From Chromobacteriaceae bacterium (GTDB lineage Bacteria; Pseudomonadota; Gammaproteobacteria; Burkholderiales; Aquaspirillaceae), in the NCBI GenBank assembly GCA_030151505.1, contig JASLDQ010000297.1:1-15841 (forward strand): a stretch of DNA of 15,841 nt, given 5' to 3'. Position 1 is the stretch's first letter. Each line of letters opens with the position of its first letter. Position numbers and translations under genes: made by a program. Below the pieces are notes generated by a model that saw only the letters and a list, made by a program, of their open reading frames with translations, was not told the origin of the DNA and made no database searches. Shown in pieces: positions 6,941 through 13,743 of the stretch.

Positions 6941-7032
6941 TCGTTGAGATGCAGCAACTGCTTCTTGATAGTTTCTCCTCTATTTTCTCCTTTGTAGACT
7001 TCAAGCACGGGCTTACCCCCGTGCTTTTTTTT
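6941..7032 (+). ncRNA. Candidate small regulatory RNA, about 90 nt, with CU-rich anti-Shine-Dalgarno repeats
   Basis: A strong promoter (6906-6934) and a strong intrinsic terminator (7003-7032) bracket about 90 bases with no credible coding content. The 5' part can form a small stem (GCAG/CTGC, 6951-6960). The centre is unstructured by eye and CU-rich: TTTCTCCTCT at 6972-6981 and TTTCTCCTTT at 6984-6993, a 12-base repeat unit with nine of ten bases identical. CTCCT is complementary to AGGAG, so the RNA could pair with ribosome binding sites, as known CU-rich small RNAs in proteobacteria do. CTTGA (6964-6968) and TCAAG (7001-7005) could close this segment as a loop. Alternatives are a conditionally terminated leader of aer, or a dual RNA with a peptide starting at 6949. 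I do not recognise it as a named family. Confidence 0.65.
7003..7032 (+). terminator. Rho-independent terminator of the candidate small RNA
   Basis: AAGCACGGG (7003-7011) pairs with CCCGTGCTT (7018-7026) around a six-base loop, followed by an eight-T run (7025-7032). This is a textbook intrinsic terminator, of the kind that also serves as an Hfq-binding 3' end. Confidence 0.92.
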
Positions 7033-7051
7033 GTCTGCAATTCGGCTTGCC

Positions 7052-7069
7052 ATGTTCGTTCTGGAACAT
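7052..7069. promoter_or_regulatory. Inverted repeat between the small RNA and aer
   Basis: ATGTTC (7052-7057) and GAACAT (7064-7069) are perfect arms around six bases. A shorter overlapping palindrome, GTTC-TG-GAAC, sits at 7058-7067. It lies about 260 bases upstream of aer and 20 bases past the small-RNA terminator. It may be a regulator site; nothing in the window identifies the protein. Confidence 0.3.
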
Positions 7070-7135
7070 TTCGGCAGAGAAGATCACCGTGTTGCGTCAA
7101 CGACACAGCAAGATCGCCCCGGCCACGGAGCAGCC

Positions 7136-7149
7136 TTGATGCAGATCAA
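7136..7149 (+). promoter_or_regulatory. FNR/ANR-type binding site upstream of aer
   Basis: TTGAT (7136-7140), GCAG, ATCAA (7145-7149) matches the FNR/ANR consensus TTGAT-N4-ATCAA at all ten specified positions. It lies 177 bases upstream of the aer start. If it works as a class II site (centre at -41.5), transcription would begin near 7184 with a weak -10 such as AATTCT at 7171-7176. In Pseudomonas aeruginosa the aer gene is known to be under ANR control, which makes the placement meaningful. Confidence 0.7.
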
Positions 7150-7325
7150 GACATGGTCAGATGACAGAGAAATTCTGCTTCTACAGCGCAAATCGCTCTT
7201 TGCTTATCTCGATAGCCATATACAATTCGCATCTTTCGTGAGTATTTCTACTCAAGCCCCTCCTCCATTCATTACTACAGTCCACCCCTCAGCGGGATCA
7301 CACGGACCGTGACCGACCTGCCGAT

Positions 7326-8903
7326 ATGAAAATCAATTTGCCCGTCAGCAATATCGAAAGACCGTTCACCCACGGCACCATCGTGACCAAGACCGACCTC
7401 AAGGGCGTCATCACCTACGCCAACGACGCCTTTGTCGAGATGTCGGGCTTTAACCGCGAGGAACTGCTGGGGGCGCACCAGAACATCGTCCGCCACCCCG
7501 ACATGCCGGCAGCCGCCTTTGCCGACCTGTGGAGCACGATCCAGGCAGGCAAGCCGTGGCGCGGCATCGTTAAAAACCGCTGCAAGAACGGCGACCACTA
7601 CTGGGTCAACGCCCATATCGTGCCGGTCAGCCAGAACGGCCAGATCACCGGTTACATGTCGGTCCGCTCCCCCGCGTCCAGAGCCGACATCGACGCCGCG
7701 GACGCCCTGTACCGCAAGATCGGCCAGACCGGCTCCATGCCCCGCTCACGCAAGCCGGACATCTCGATCAACACGCAGGTCACCGCCCTGCTAGTGAGCC
7801 TGAACGCACTGATCATCGCGCTCGCCCTGACGGAAACCGGCAGCCTCCACTATGTCGGTATCGCGGTGTCGCTCGGGCTCTCCATCGCCTTCCTCGTGTC
7901 GATGTCCTCCAAGAAGGCCCGGCTGCACAGACTGATGGACACGTTCAACCGCATGGCCGAGGGCAAGCTCAACAACCAGATCACCACCGGCCGGAACGAT
8001 GAAATCGGCCAGCTGGAATCGTCGCTGGCGCACATGCAGGTCCACATCAAGGTCATCATCGACGACCTGATCCAGACCACACAGGTCGTGCAAAGCCGCA
8101 GCGAGGGCCTCAACACCGCCATGGGCGAGCTGCAGCAGCGACTGCAGCGGCAATCCGAGCAGGTCAGCAGCGTGTCCAGCGCGGTGGAACAAATGAGCGC
8201 CTCGATCAGCCAGGTCGCCGAAAACGCCGGCCAGGCCAGCACCGAGACCGGCAAGGCGCACGATATCGCCGAAACCGGCGTGCACCAGATGGAAAGATCG
8301 CGCGAAGAAACGCAGGAGGCCGCCCGCACCGTGCTCAGCGCGCAGAACACGATCGAGGAACTGCACAAGGCCGTCGCCAACATCGGCACCGTGACCGACA
8401 CCATCCGCGACATCGCCGACCAGACCAACCTGCTGGCGCTCAACGCCGCCATCGAGGCCGCCCGCGCCGGTGAAGCCGGACGCGGCTTCGCCGTGGTGGC
8501 CGACGAAGTGCGCAAGCTGGCCGAACGCACCGCCAACAGCACGCGCGAGATCAACCAGATCGTCAGCGGCATTGGCGAGGTCACCGATTCGGCGGTGGAC
8601 GCGATGAAGCAGGTGGGCGAGCGCTCGCGCCAGGGGCAGGAATACCTGGGCAACACCTCGCAAAGCCTGGGCGACATCCTCGCCTCCAGCCAGCAGATCA
8701 ACGACATGATGTGCGGGATTGCGACAGCCAACGCCCAGCAGTCCAGCACCTCGCAGGATCTGGCGCAACGCATCGTGGAGATCAGCAAACAGATCGAGGC
8801 CTCGACCCGCGAAATCTCGCAGGCCAGCACGCTGATCGACGACCTGTTCAGCAAATCGCGCGAAATGAGCACCGTGGTCAAGCAGTTCGAAACCGAAGCC
8901 TGA
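7326..8903 (+). CDS. aer: Aer-like PAS chemoreceptor (energy/aerotaxis methyl-accepting protein)
   Basis: A 525-residue chemoreceptor that senses redox or oxygen state from the cytoplasm and signals through CheA/CheW. The PAS domain spans about 10-115 and has the Aer flavin-pocket segment NIVRHPDMP (53-61), FADLW ending at W69, and [14 protein letters not shown] (80-93), all close to E. coli Aer. Two membrane segments (about 151-168 and 174-193) with a very short periplasmic turn follow, then a HAMP-type region to about 245. The signalling domain contains the MCP hairpin tip [19 protein letters not shown] (365-383) and [18 protein letters not shown]. It ends QFETEA and lacks an NWETF tether. 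No clear Shine-Dalgarno precedes the ATG. An FNR/ANR box lies upstream and a terminator follows 17 bases after the stop. The exact stimulus is inferred. Confidence 0.93.
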   Translation: MKINLPVSNIERPFTHGTIVTKTDLKGVITYANDAFVEMSGFNREELLGAHQNIVRHPDMPAAAFADLWSTIQAGKPWRGIVKNRCKNGDHYWVNAHIVPVSQNGQITGYMSVRSPASRADIDAADALYRKIGQTGSMPRSRKPDISINTQVTALLVSLNALIIALALTETGSLHYVGIAVSLGLSIAFLVSMSSKKARLHRLMDTFNRMAEGKLNNQITTGRNDEIGQLESSLAHMQVHIKVIIDDLIQTTQVVQSRSEGLNTAMGELQQRLQRQSEQVSSVSSAVEQMSASISQVAENAGQASTETGKAHDIAETGVHQMERSREETQEAARTVLSAQNTIEELHKAVANIGTVTDTIRDIADQTNLLALNAAIEAARAGEAGRGFAVVADEVRKLAERTANSTREINQIVSGIGEVTDSAVDAMKQVGERSRQGQEYLGNTSQSLGDILASSQQINDMMCGIATANAQQSSTSQDLAQRIVEISKQIEASTREISQASTLIDDLFSKSREMSTVVKQFETEA

Positions 8904-8920
8904 GCGGCCAGCGCCGCACG

Positions 8921-8959
8921 AAAAAAAAGCCCGCCGGCAATCGAAGCCGGCGGGCTTTT
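8921..8959. terminator. Bidirectional intrinsic terminator between aer and the exonuclease gene
   Basis: GCCCGCCGGC (8929-8938) pairs with GCCGGCGGGC (8946-8955) around a seven-base loop. The + strand side has four T; the left flank is eight A (8921-8928), giving an eight-T tail for transcripts of the - strand gene that ends at 9065. It serves both convergent genes, more strongly the - strand one. Confidence 0.9.
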
Positions 8960-9064
8960 GCATTGACGCAGCGGGGCCTGACATGTCCCCCGCCGCCGCC
9001 GCCGCAGGCCCGGATTGCCGCCGAGGCGGCTCGCCTCATCGGCGCGAGGAGGCGACGGGAAGCC

Positions 9065-10456
9065 CTACTCCTCGATCCGGGTATTGGCCGGCGGCTTTTT
9101 CAACACGGTGTTGAGCAGCCGGTAGACGTCAAGATCGAAGCCCGCATCCTGCCGTGCGTCCTGCGGCTCGTCGGCACGCCAGCTGCCCAGATGCCCCCAG
9201 CGGTCGAAGCCGTGCACCGCCTCCTCGCCACTGACCGGATCGGTCTCGATCACCCGGATCGGGCCGGCGTAGGGCCAGTCCCGCACCCGGATCTTCGCCA
9301 GCACGTTCAGGAGCCGCATATTGTGATGGGTGGCCGGTTCTCGTCCGACGCAGGCACCGCGACAGCGGCCGGTCTGGTGACCGAAGCAGGGCCGATTCCC
9401 GCGCGCGCGTTCGAGCCCCAGCACGTTGCGGCACAGACCGTAGGCTTCGGCCATGTCCTCCAGCGCCTTGTTGGCCTCGCGGCTGTTGCGGAACAGCCCG
9501 TACAAAGGGCCGGCCACGGAGAAATCGACTTCGGCCGCCTGCACCACCACGGGCACCGCAAAACCCTTGTCGTCCTGCTGCAGCCGCAGCGAGCACAACC
9601 CGCCCTCGCGCCGGCCACGGACATTGTGCAAGGGTTGCATATCCTTGATCAGCCGCGCTTCCAGCAGCAGCGCTCCGAACTCGCCGACGGTCTCGATCCA
9701 GTCGATGTCTTGCACCTGCTGGCTCAGGCGCATCTCCTTCTGGCTGCGGTGGTCGCCGCCGAAGTGCGCCAGCACCCGGCTGCGGATGTTGTTGCTCTTG
9801 CCGACATACAGCAGCGCCCGGTCCTCGCCATAGAAACGGTAGACGCCCGGCACGTCCGGCAGCCGGTCGACCAGCTCCGGGTCCAGCCCCGGCGGGACGG
9901 CCGGCTTGCGCGACAGCACGTCGACCGCGTTCAGTACCGCCGCCTCGCCCAGCTCGGTGCGCGCGGCGCGCAGGAAGTCGTATACCGCTTGGGCATCGCC
10001 CAGCGCGCGGTGGCGCATCTCGGCCGGCAGGTTGATGTGGTGGCGGGCGACCAAGCTGTCGAGATTGTGCTTGGGATACTGCGGATAGAGCAGGCGCGAC
10101 AGCTTGACCGTGCACAGCACGTCGGCCGAAAAGCGGTAGCCGGCGCGCTTGAATTCGTTCTTGAGGAAGCCGTAGTCGAAGCGGGCGTTGTGGGCGACGA
10201 ACAGCCGCCCTTCCAGCCGCTGCAGCAGCCGGTGCGCCAGTTCGGCGAACGGCGGCGCGCCGGCCACCATCGCATCGCTGATGCCGGTGATGTTCTGGAT
10301 GAAGGGCGGAATCGGCTGGCCGGGATTGACCAGCGCCGACCAGCGCGTGACCGACTCGCCATCGACCTCGATCAGGCCGACCTCGGTGATGCGGTCGCGG
10401 GTGATGTGGCCTCCGGTGGTTTCGAGGTCGACGATGACGTAGGGGCGATCTAGCAC
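9065..10456 (-). CDS. DEDDh 3'-5' exonuclease fused to a GIY-YIG (Cho/UvrC-like) endonuclease
   Basis: A 463-residue two-enzyme protein. Residues 1-170 are a DnaQ-type exonuclease with the full DEDDh set: D10 and E12 (IVDLETTGG), D94 (HNARFDYGF), H149 and D154 (HRALGDA). Residues about 198-285 are a GIY-YIG nuclease like the N-terminal half of UvrC: G204-V-Y206, Y217-V-G219, arginines at 225 and 227, E266 in LLLEARLIKDMQPLHN. Further on, C342, C357, C365 and C369 are spaced x14, x7, x3, resembling the four cysteines (x11, x7, x3) that bind a 4Fe-4S cluster in UvrC. It lacks the UvrC RNase H and HhH parts, as Cho does. A DNA repair role is likely but not shown; it is often annotated as a polymerase III epsilon subunit, which the fusion makes doubtful. 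The start is GTG, with GAAGAA upstream. Confidence 0.93.
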   Translation of the reverse strand: MLDRPYVIVDLETTGGHITRDRITEVGLIEVDGESVTRWSALVNPGQPIPPFIQNITGISDAMVAGAPPFAELAHRLLQRLEGRLFVAHNARFDYGFLKNEFKRAGYRFSADVLCTVKLSRLLYPQYPKHNLDSLVARHHINLPAEMRHRALGDAQAVYDFLRAARTELGEAAVLNAVDVLSRKPAVPPGLDPELVDRLPDVPGVYRFYGEDRALLYVGKSNNIRSRVLAHFGGDHRSQKEMRLSQQVQDIDWIETVGEFGALLLEARLIKDMQPLHNVRGRREGGLCSLRLQQDDKGFAVPVVVQAAEVDFSVAGPLYGLFRNSREANKALEDMAEAYGLCRNVLGLERARGNRPCFGHQTGRCRGACVGREPATHHNMRLLNVLAKIRVRDWPYAGPIRVIETDPVSGEEAVHGFDRWGHLGSWRADEPQDARQDAGFDLDVYRLLNTVLKKPPANTRIEE

Positions 10457-10559
10457 GGCAATTCTTCTGCGGCACGGGCGGCGGCGCCCGGCTCATCATG
10501 GGGAAACGAAGGCGAATTGTAGCGCGGGTGGCCCCCGCTGCGCTGCAGCGCCGTGCGGA

Positions 10560-11018
10560 TCAGCGCGGAACGGACCGCAGGTCGGCATGCTCGACCAGAT
10601 CCCACACCCCGTCGTGCCGGTACAGGCGCTTGCCCTGGTTAGGGTAGTCGCTGATGTCGTGCGCCAGCCGCTGCCCCATCACCAGACAGACGAGCGGCGC
10701 CTCGCCGGTCGCCAGAATGGCGTGGGCGACCCCGTTGACCGGACAGCCGATGAAATCGCCCGGACCGACCTCATGGCGGGCCTCGCCGATGAAGGCGGTT
10801 CCCTGCCCGGACAGCACGTAGATACATTCTTCCTCGACATGATGCAGGTGATACTCGGTGGTGTAGCAGCCCGGCTCCACCGTGATCTGGTGCACGCCGA
10901 TGTGTTTCAAGCCGACGGCGTCCCCCAGCGACTTGTTCAGGCGGACCGCCGCCGGGTTGAGGAAATGGACCTTGCGTTGCCCCGCCATCTCGGCGATGGC
11001 CTGTGCGGATAAAAACAT
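10560..11018 (-). CDS. Single-domain cupin protein
   Basis: A 152-residue small cupin of unknown substrate. The metal-binding motif is seen as H57, H59 or H60 and E63 or E64 in EYHLHHVEEECIYVLSG, followed by GPGDFIGCP and a late histidine H99 in GVAHAI, which fits cupin motif 2. Cysteines at 51, 65, 92 and 111 are not in a recognisable metal pattern. The start ATG at 11016-11018 is preceded by AGGAG six bases away. It lies 103 bases upstream of the exonuclease gene on the same strand with only small GC hairpins between (CGCTGC/GCAGCG, 10536-10550), so co-transcription is possible. Divergent from the mrp gene across 281 bases. It resembles cupins joined to XRE regulators, but there is no helix-turn-helix here. 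Confidence 0.85.
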   Translation of the reverse strand: MFLSAQAIAEMAGQRKVHFLNPAAVRLNKSLGDAVGLKHIGVHQITVEPGCYTTEYHLHHVEEECIYVLSGQGTAFIGEARHEVGPGDFIGCPVNGVAHAILATGEAPLVCLVMGQRLAHDISDYPNQGKRLYRHDGVWDLVEHADLRSVPR

Positions 11019-11240
11019 GCTGGCTCCTGATGTGGTTCATGCGGAAGGAGGCGGCCGACAAGCCGGATGCGATCATAATCGCATGGTGCGTCCTGCCTGG
11101 CTGTCCGGCGAACTGGCAAAGGCATCCACGCCGGCGACCGGCATCCCGGGCCATGCGCAGCCCGCCCGCTTTTGCAGCCATCGCCGCCGCGCAGCCGGCC
11201 GCATGCGGCTGGACGAATTGATACTGGCGGCATGAAACCC

Positions 11241-11270
11241 TTCACCTGCCGCCCTAATCCTTATTAAAAT
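11241..11270 (+). promoter_or_regulatory. Candidate sigma70 promoter of mrp
   Basis: TTCACC (11241-11246) and TAAAAT (11265-11270) match four of six and five of six consensus positions with an 18-base spacer. Transcription would begin near 11277, about 23 bases before the mrp start. The stretch is noticeably AT-richer than its surroundings. Confidence 0.5.
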
Positions 11271-11281
11271 ACTCAGGTATT
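11268..11281. promoter_or_regulatory. Palindrome over the predicted mrp transcription start
   Basis: AATAC (11268-11272) and GTATT (11277-11281) are inverted around TCAG. The element overlaps the end of the -10 box and the predicted start, the position of a repressor site. It does not match the IscR type 1 consensus that I know. Confidence 0.3.
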
Positions 11282-11299
11282 CCACCCAGCGAGTCATCC

Positions 11300-12424
11300 A
11301 TGTTTTCCAAGATCAAGGCGTTCTTCGGCGGTGCCGCCGTCAGTGAGGAACAGGTCCGCGCCCACCTGCAATCCTGTATCGACCCCAACACCGGCAAGGA
11401 TTTCGTCAGTGGCAAGAGCGTGCGCGCCGTCAGGATCGACGGCCACACCGTCAGCCTCGACGTGGTGCTGGCCTATCCGGCGCAGAGCCAGTTCGCGCCG
11501 ATCGAACAGCAGATCGCCGAGCATCTGCTGACTCTCGACGGCGTCGGCGAGGTCAAGGTCGACGTGTCGAGCCAGATCGTCAGCCATACGGCCACCCGCG
11601 GCGTCGACCTGATTCCGGGCGTGAAGAACATCATCGCCGTGGCCAGCGGCAAGGGCGGGGTCGGCAAGTCGACCACCACCGTCAACCTGGCGCTGGCGCT
11701 GGCGGCCGAAGGGGCGCGCGTCGGCATCCTGGACGCCGACATCTACGGTCCGTCGCAGCCGCTGATGCTGGGCCTGCAGGGCCAGCGTCCGGTCTCGTCC
11801 GACAACAAGTCCATCGTGCCGCTGCAGAACTACGGCATCCAGACCATGTCGATGGGCTTTCTGGTGGATGAGGATCAGGCCATGGTATGGCGCGGCCCGA
11901 TGGTGACGCAGGCGCTGATGCAACTCCTGAACGACACCCGCTGGGACGATCTGGACTACCTGCTGATCGACATGCCGCCGGGCACCGGCGACGTACAGCT
12001 GACCCTGGCGCAGAAGGTGCCGGTCACCGGCTCCATCATCGTGACCACGCCGCAGGACATCGCCCTGCTGGACGCGAAGAAGGGTCTGAAGATGTTCGAG
12101 AAGGTCGGCGTGCCGGTGCTCGGCATCGTCGAGAACATGTCGATGCACGTGTGCTCGAACTGCGGCCACGCCGAGCCGATCTTCGGCACGGGCGGCGGCG
12201 CCAGGATGGCCGAGGAGTACGGCATCGAGCTGATCGGCCAGTTGCCGCTGGACTTGTCGATCCGGCTGGCGACCGACGAGGGCAAGCCGAGCGTAGCCGC
12301 CGACCCGGACGGCAAGGTGGCCGAGCTTTACAAGGCCATCGCCCGCAAGGTGGCGGTCAAGATCGGCGAAAAGGCGCGGGACTTTTCCTCGCGCATGCCC
12401 AAGATCGTGATCCAGAACAGCTGA
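11300..12424 (+). CDS. apbC: Iron-sulfur cluster carrier protein Mrp/ApbC
   Basis: A 374-residue cytosolic P-loop ATPase of the Mrp/ApbC/NBP35 family that carries Fe-S clusters to target proteins. Residues about 14-95 form the N-terminal MIP18 (DUF59) domain. The deviant Walker A SGKGGVGKST lies at 116-125, the switch-like DADIYGPS at 145-152, and DMPPGTGD at 224-231. The cluster-binding CxxC is C285-S-N-C288, followed by the usual GGGARMAEEYG segment. Length and order match E. coli Mrp/ApbC (369). The ATG at 11300 has only a weak GCGAG before it. It has its own candidate promoter and an intrinsic terminator 70 bases after the stop. Targets are not evident, although the neighbouring exonuclease/GIY-YIG protein keeps a possible Fe-S cysteine set. 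Confidence 0.96.
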   Translation: MFSKIKAFFGGAAVSEEQVRAHLQSCIDPNTGKDFVSGKSVRAVRIDGHTVSLDVVLAYPAQSQFAPIEQQIAEHLLTLDGVGEVKVDVSSQIVSHTATRGVDLIPGVKNIIAVASGKGGVGKSTTTVNLALALAAEGARVGILDADIYGPSQPLMLGLQGQRPVSSDNKSIVPLQNYGIQTMSMGFLVDEDQAMVWRGPMVTQALMQLLNDTRWDDLDYLLIDMPPGTGDVQLTLAQKVPVTGSIIVTTPQDIALLDAKKGLKMFEKVGVPVLGIVENMSMHVCSNCGHAEPIFGTGGGARMAEEYGIELIGQLPLDLSIRLATDEGKPSVAADPDGKVAELYKAIARKVAVKIGEKARDFSSRMPKIVIQNS

Positions 12425-12493
12425 CCGCGCTGACCGGCCGCCACATCGACTGCAATACCCCCATGGCGGCCAGGGAAAAGTCAAGGTAAAGTG

Positions 12494-12524
12494 AGGGCGC
12501 CGTCGAATTGACGGCGCCCTTTTT
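12494..12524 (+). terminator. Intrinsic terminator after mrp, directly in front of the RNase gene
   Basis: AGGGCGCCGTC (12494-12504) pairs with GACGGCGCCCT (12510-12520) around GAATT, followed by a T-run (12520-12524). The T-run ends only nine bases before the ATG of the RNase gene at 12534, so read-through from mrp would put the RNase start right at the foot of this stem. Confidence 0.88.
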
Positions 12525-12533
12525 CTTGCTCCC

Positions 12534-12974
12534 ATGCGCCGACTTTCTGCCCTGCTGCTCGCCCTGACATTCGCCTCTCCGGCCTGGGCCGCCAACTGTC
12601 TCGATGCAGCGCGCGCGCTCAACGCCCGCCTGGCCGAGCCGGTCAACCCGGCCGAACTGGCCGACGCGCTGACGGTGCTGAACGCCACGGGCCGCCTGCC
12701 CGCCCGCTTCGTCACCAAGCGGGACGCGCGCGAGGCGGGTTGGCAACCGGGACGGTCCCTGTGGGCCAGCCCGGCGCTCAAGGGCAAGGCGCTCGGCGGC
12801 GACCGCTTCGGCAACCGGGAAAGACGCCTTCCCCGCGCGGAATGGCACGAAGCGGATCTCGACTACCGCGGCGGCAAACGCAACGCCAAGCGGCTGCTGT
12901 TCAGCACCGCCGGCCAGCGTTACGTCACCGTTGACCATTACCAGACTTTCCTCGAGGTACCACCATGTCGCTGA
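12534..12974 (+). CDS. Exported barnase-type guanyl-specific ribonuclease
   Basis: A 146-residue precursor of the barnase (N1/T1) RNase fold, which cleaves single-stranded RNA after G. MRRLSALLLALTFASPAWA is a signal peptide with a likely cleavage after residue 19 (AWA). The mature part carries LPARFVTKRDAREAGW (55-70), LGGDRFGNRE (87-96), WHEAD (104-108) and DHYQTF (134-139). The catalytic set E106, R116, R120 and H135 has exactly the same spacing as barnase E73, R83, R87 and H102. C22 and C145 could form a disulfide, absent from barnase. The start is the first possible ATG after an in-frame stop at 12492. It has no Shine-Dalgarno and sits nine bases past a terminator T-run, with no clear promoter. 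The stop overlaps the inhibitor gene by 10 bases. It may be a secreted nuclease or an antagonistic toxin; I infer activity from the intact residues. Confidence 0.93.
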   Translation: MRRLSALLLALTFASPAWAANCLDAARALNARLAEPVNPAELADALTVLNATGRLPARFVTKRDAREAGWQPGRSLWASPALKGKALGGDRFGNRERRLPRAEWHEADLDYRGGKRNAKRLLFSTAGQRYVTVDHYQTFLEVPPCR

Positions 12975-13240
12975 AATGCGAACTCAAAAACATCGGCACC
13001 ACCAAGGCTTTCTACGACCAGCTCAGCCAGCAGCTCAAGCTGTCGGCCAGGTTCGGTCGCAACCTGGATGCGCTGCATGACGCGCTGACCGGCGATGTGG
13101 AAGGTCCGGTCGAAATCTACTGGCACAATGCCATCGGAGCGCGCAACGAGATGGGCGAGGACGATTTCGAATCCATCGTCGGCACCCTGCACGAAGCAGT
13201 GGCCGAACGCGACGACCTGAAAGTCTGGATCGGCCTCTAG
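12965..13240 (+). CDS. Barstar-type ribonuclease inhibitor
   Basis: A 91-residue cytosolic protein, the same size as barstar (90), expected to bind the RNase encoded just upstream and block its active site. The key helix is FGRNLDALHDALTG (30-43), with D35 and D39, the two acidic residues that barstar inserts against the barnase active site. E77 corresponds to barstar E76. Differences from the Bacillus protein are R29 for tyrosine and H38 for tryptophan. There is no signal peptide, so it protects the cytoplasm while the RNase is exported. Its ATG lies inside the end of the RNase gene (10-base overlap), which implies translational coupling. A perfect 15-base-pair hairpin follows 13 bases after the stop. 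Confidence 0.93.
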   Translation: MSLKCELKNIGTTKAFYDQLSQQLKLSARFGRNLDALHDALTGDVEGPVEIYWHNAIGARNEMGEDDFESIVGTLHEAVAERDDLKVWIGL

Positions 13241-13253
13241 GCCGCGACAGAGA

Positions 13254-13290
13254 TGAAACGGGGAGAGCACAGCTCTCCCCGTTTCACTTT
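13254..13290. terminator. Long perfect hairpin between the inhibitor gene and yhfA
   Basis: TGAAACGGGGAGAGC (13254-13268) and GCTCTCCCCGTTTCA (13272-13286) form a 15-base-pair perfect stem with an ACA loop. The flanks have only a short CTTT on the + strand. It lies between convergent genes ending at 13240 and 13339, so it likely ends or stabilises transcripts of both. Confidence 0.75.
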
Positions 13291-13338
13291 CCGGCGCCCC
13301 GCACCGGCCGGATCCGTTGTCCGCCCGGCGGGCCGCGC

Positions 13339-13743
13339 TTATTCGACTTCGACGATCTCGAAGCTGTGGCTGATCTCGGCGGTCTTGCCCAGCATGATCG
13401 ATGCCGAGCAGTATTTCTCGGCCGACAGGTGGATCGCCCGCTCGACCAGTTCCGGCTTGACCGCCTTGCCGCTGACCACGAAGCGGAAGTGGATTTTGGT
13501 GAACACTTTCGGCTCGGTGTCGGCGCGCTCGGCATCCATCTCCACCGTCACCTTGCGCACGTCCTGGCGGCCCTTCTTCAGGATGTTGATCACGTCGTAG
13601 GTCGAGCAACCGGCCGTGCCCATCAGCACCAGTTCCATCGGGCTGGCGCCGAATTTCTTGTCCGGATCGATGACCACGCCGTGGCCGCTTTCCGACTCGC
13701 CGACGAACAGGAAGTCGTCCACCCATTTCAGCTTGGCTTGCAT
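13339..13743 (-). CDS. yhfA: OsmC family protein, YhfA-like
   Basis: A 134-residue protein of exactly the length of E. coli YhfA and similar along its whole course (MQAKLKWVD, GESESGHGV, SPMELVLMG, AGCSTYDVINILKKGRQDV, LSAEKYCSASIMLGK). OsmC-fold proteins reduce organic peroxides with two cysteines; C46 and C112 are at the expected places. YhfA itself is little studied and its substrate unknown. The ATG at 13741-13743 has GGAGGAAA about six bases upstream, one of the best ribosome binding sites in the window; a longer frame to 13776 is not needed. It is transcribed alone, convergent with the RNase/inhibitor pair, with 337 bases behind it before metE ends. Confidence 0.95.
   Translation of the reverse strand: MQAKLKWVDDFLFVGESESGHGVVIDPDKKFGASPMELVLMGTAGCSTYDVINILKKGRQDVRKVTVEMDAERADTEPKVFTKIHFRFVVSGKAVKPELVERAIHLSAEKYCSASIMLGKTAEISHSFEIVEVE

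Noticed and set aside
6835..7053. 72-codon frame on the - strand, lysine-rich and superficially protein-like
   Set aside because: It is the reverse complement of the small-RNA promoter, CU repeats and terminator; the AAGGAG-like sequences are simply the complement of the CTCCT units, and translation would run through the terminator stem.
6949..7164. Possible peptide starting inside the candidate small RNA
   Set aside because: The ATG would be only about eight bases from the transcript start with a very weak TTGAG before it, and the frame passes through the terminator; not excluded as a dual-function RNA but unsupported.
7189..7215. Sigma28-like flagellar promoter (CAAA box, then CTCGATAG) upstream of aer
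   Set aside because: Only three of eight and five of eight positions agree with TAAAGTTT-N11-GCCGATAA; too weak to list as a feature.
7320..7327. GCCGATAT, seven of eight to the sigma28 -10 element
   Set aside because: It overlaps the aer start codon and has no -35 partner, so it cannot drive aer as annotated.
8711..10453. 580-codon open frame on the + strand
   Set aside because: Overlaps the aer end and runs antisense to the exonuclease/GIY-YIG gene, whose active sites are complete.
11294..12814. 506-codon open frame on the - strand
   Set aside because: Antisense to mrp and the RNase gene, repetitive His/Arg/Asp composition.
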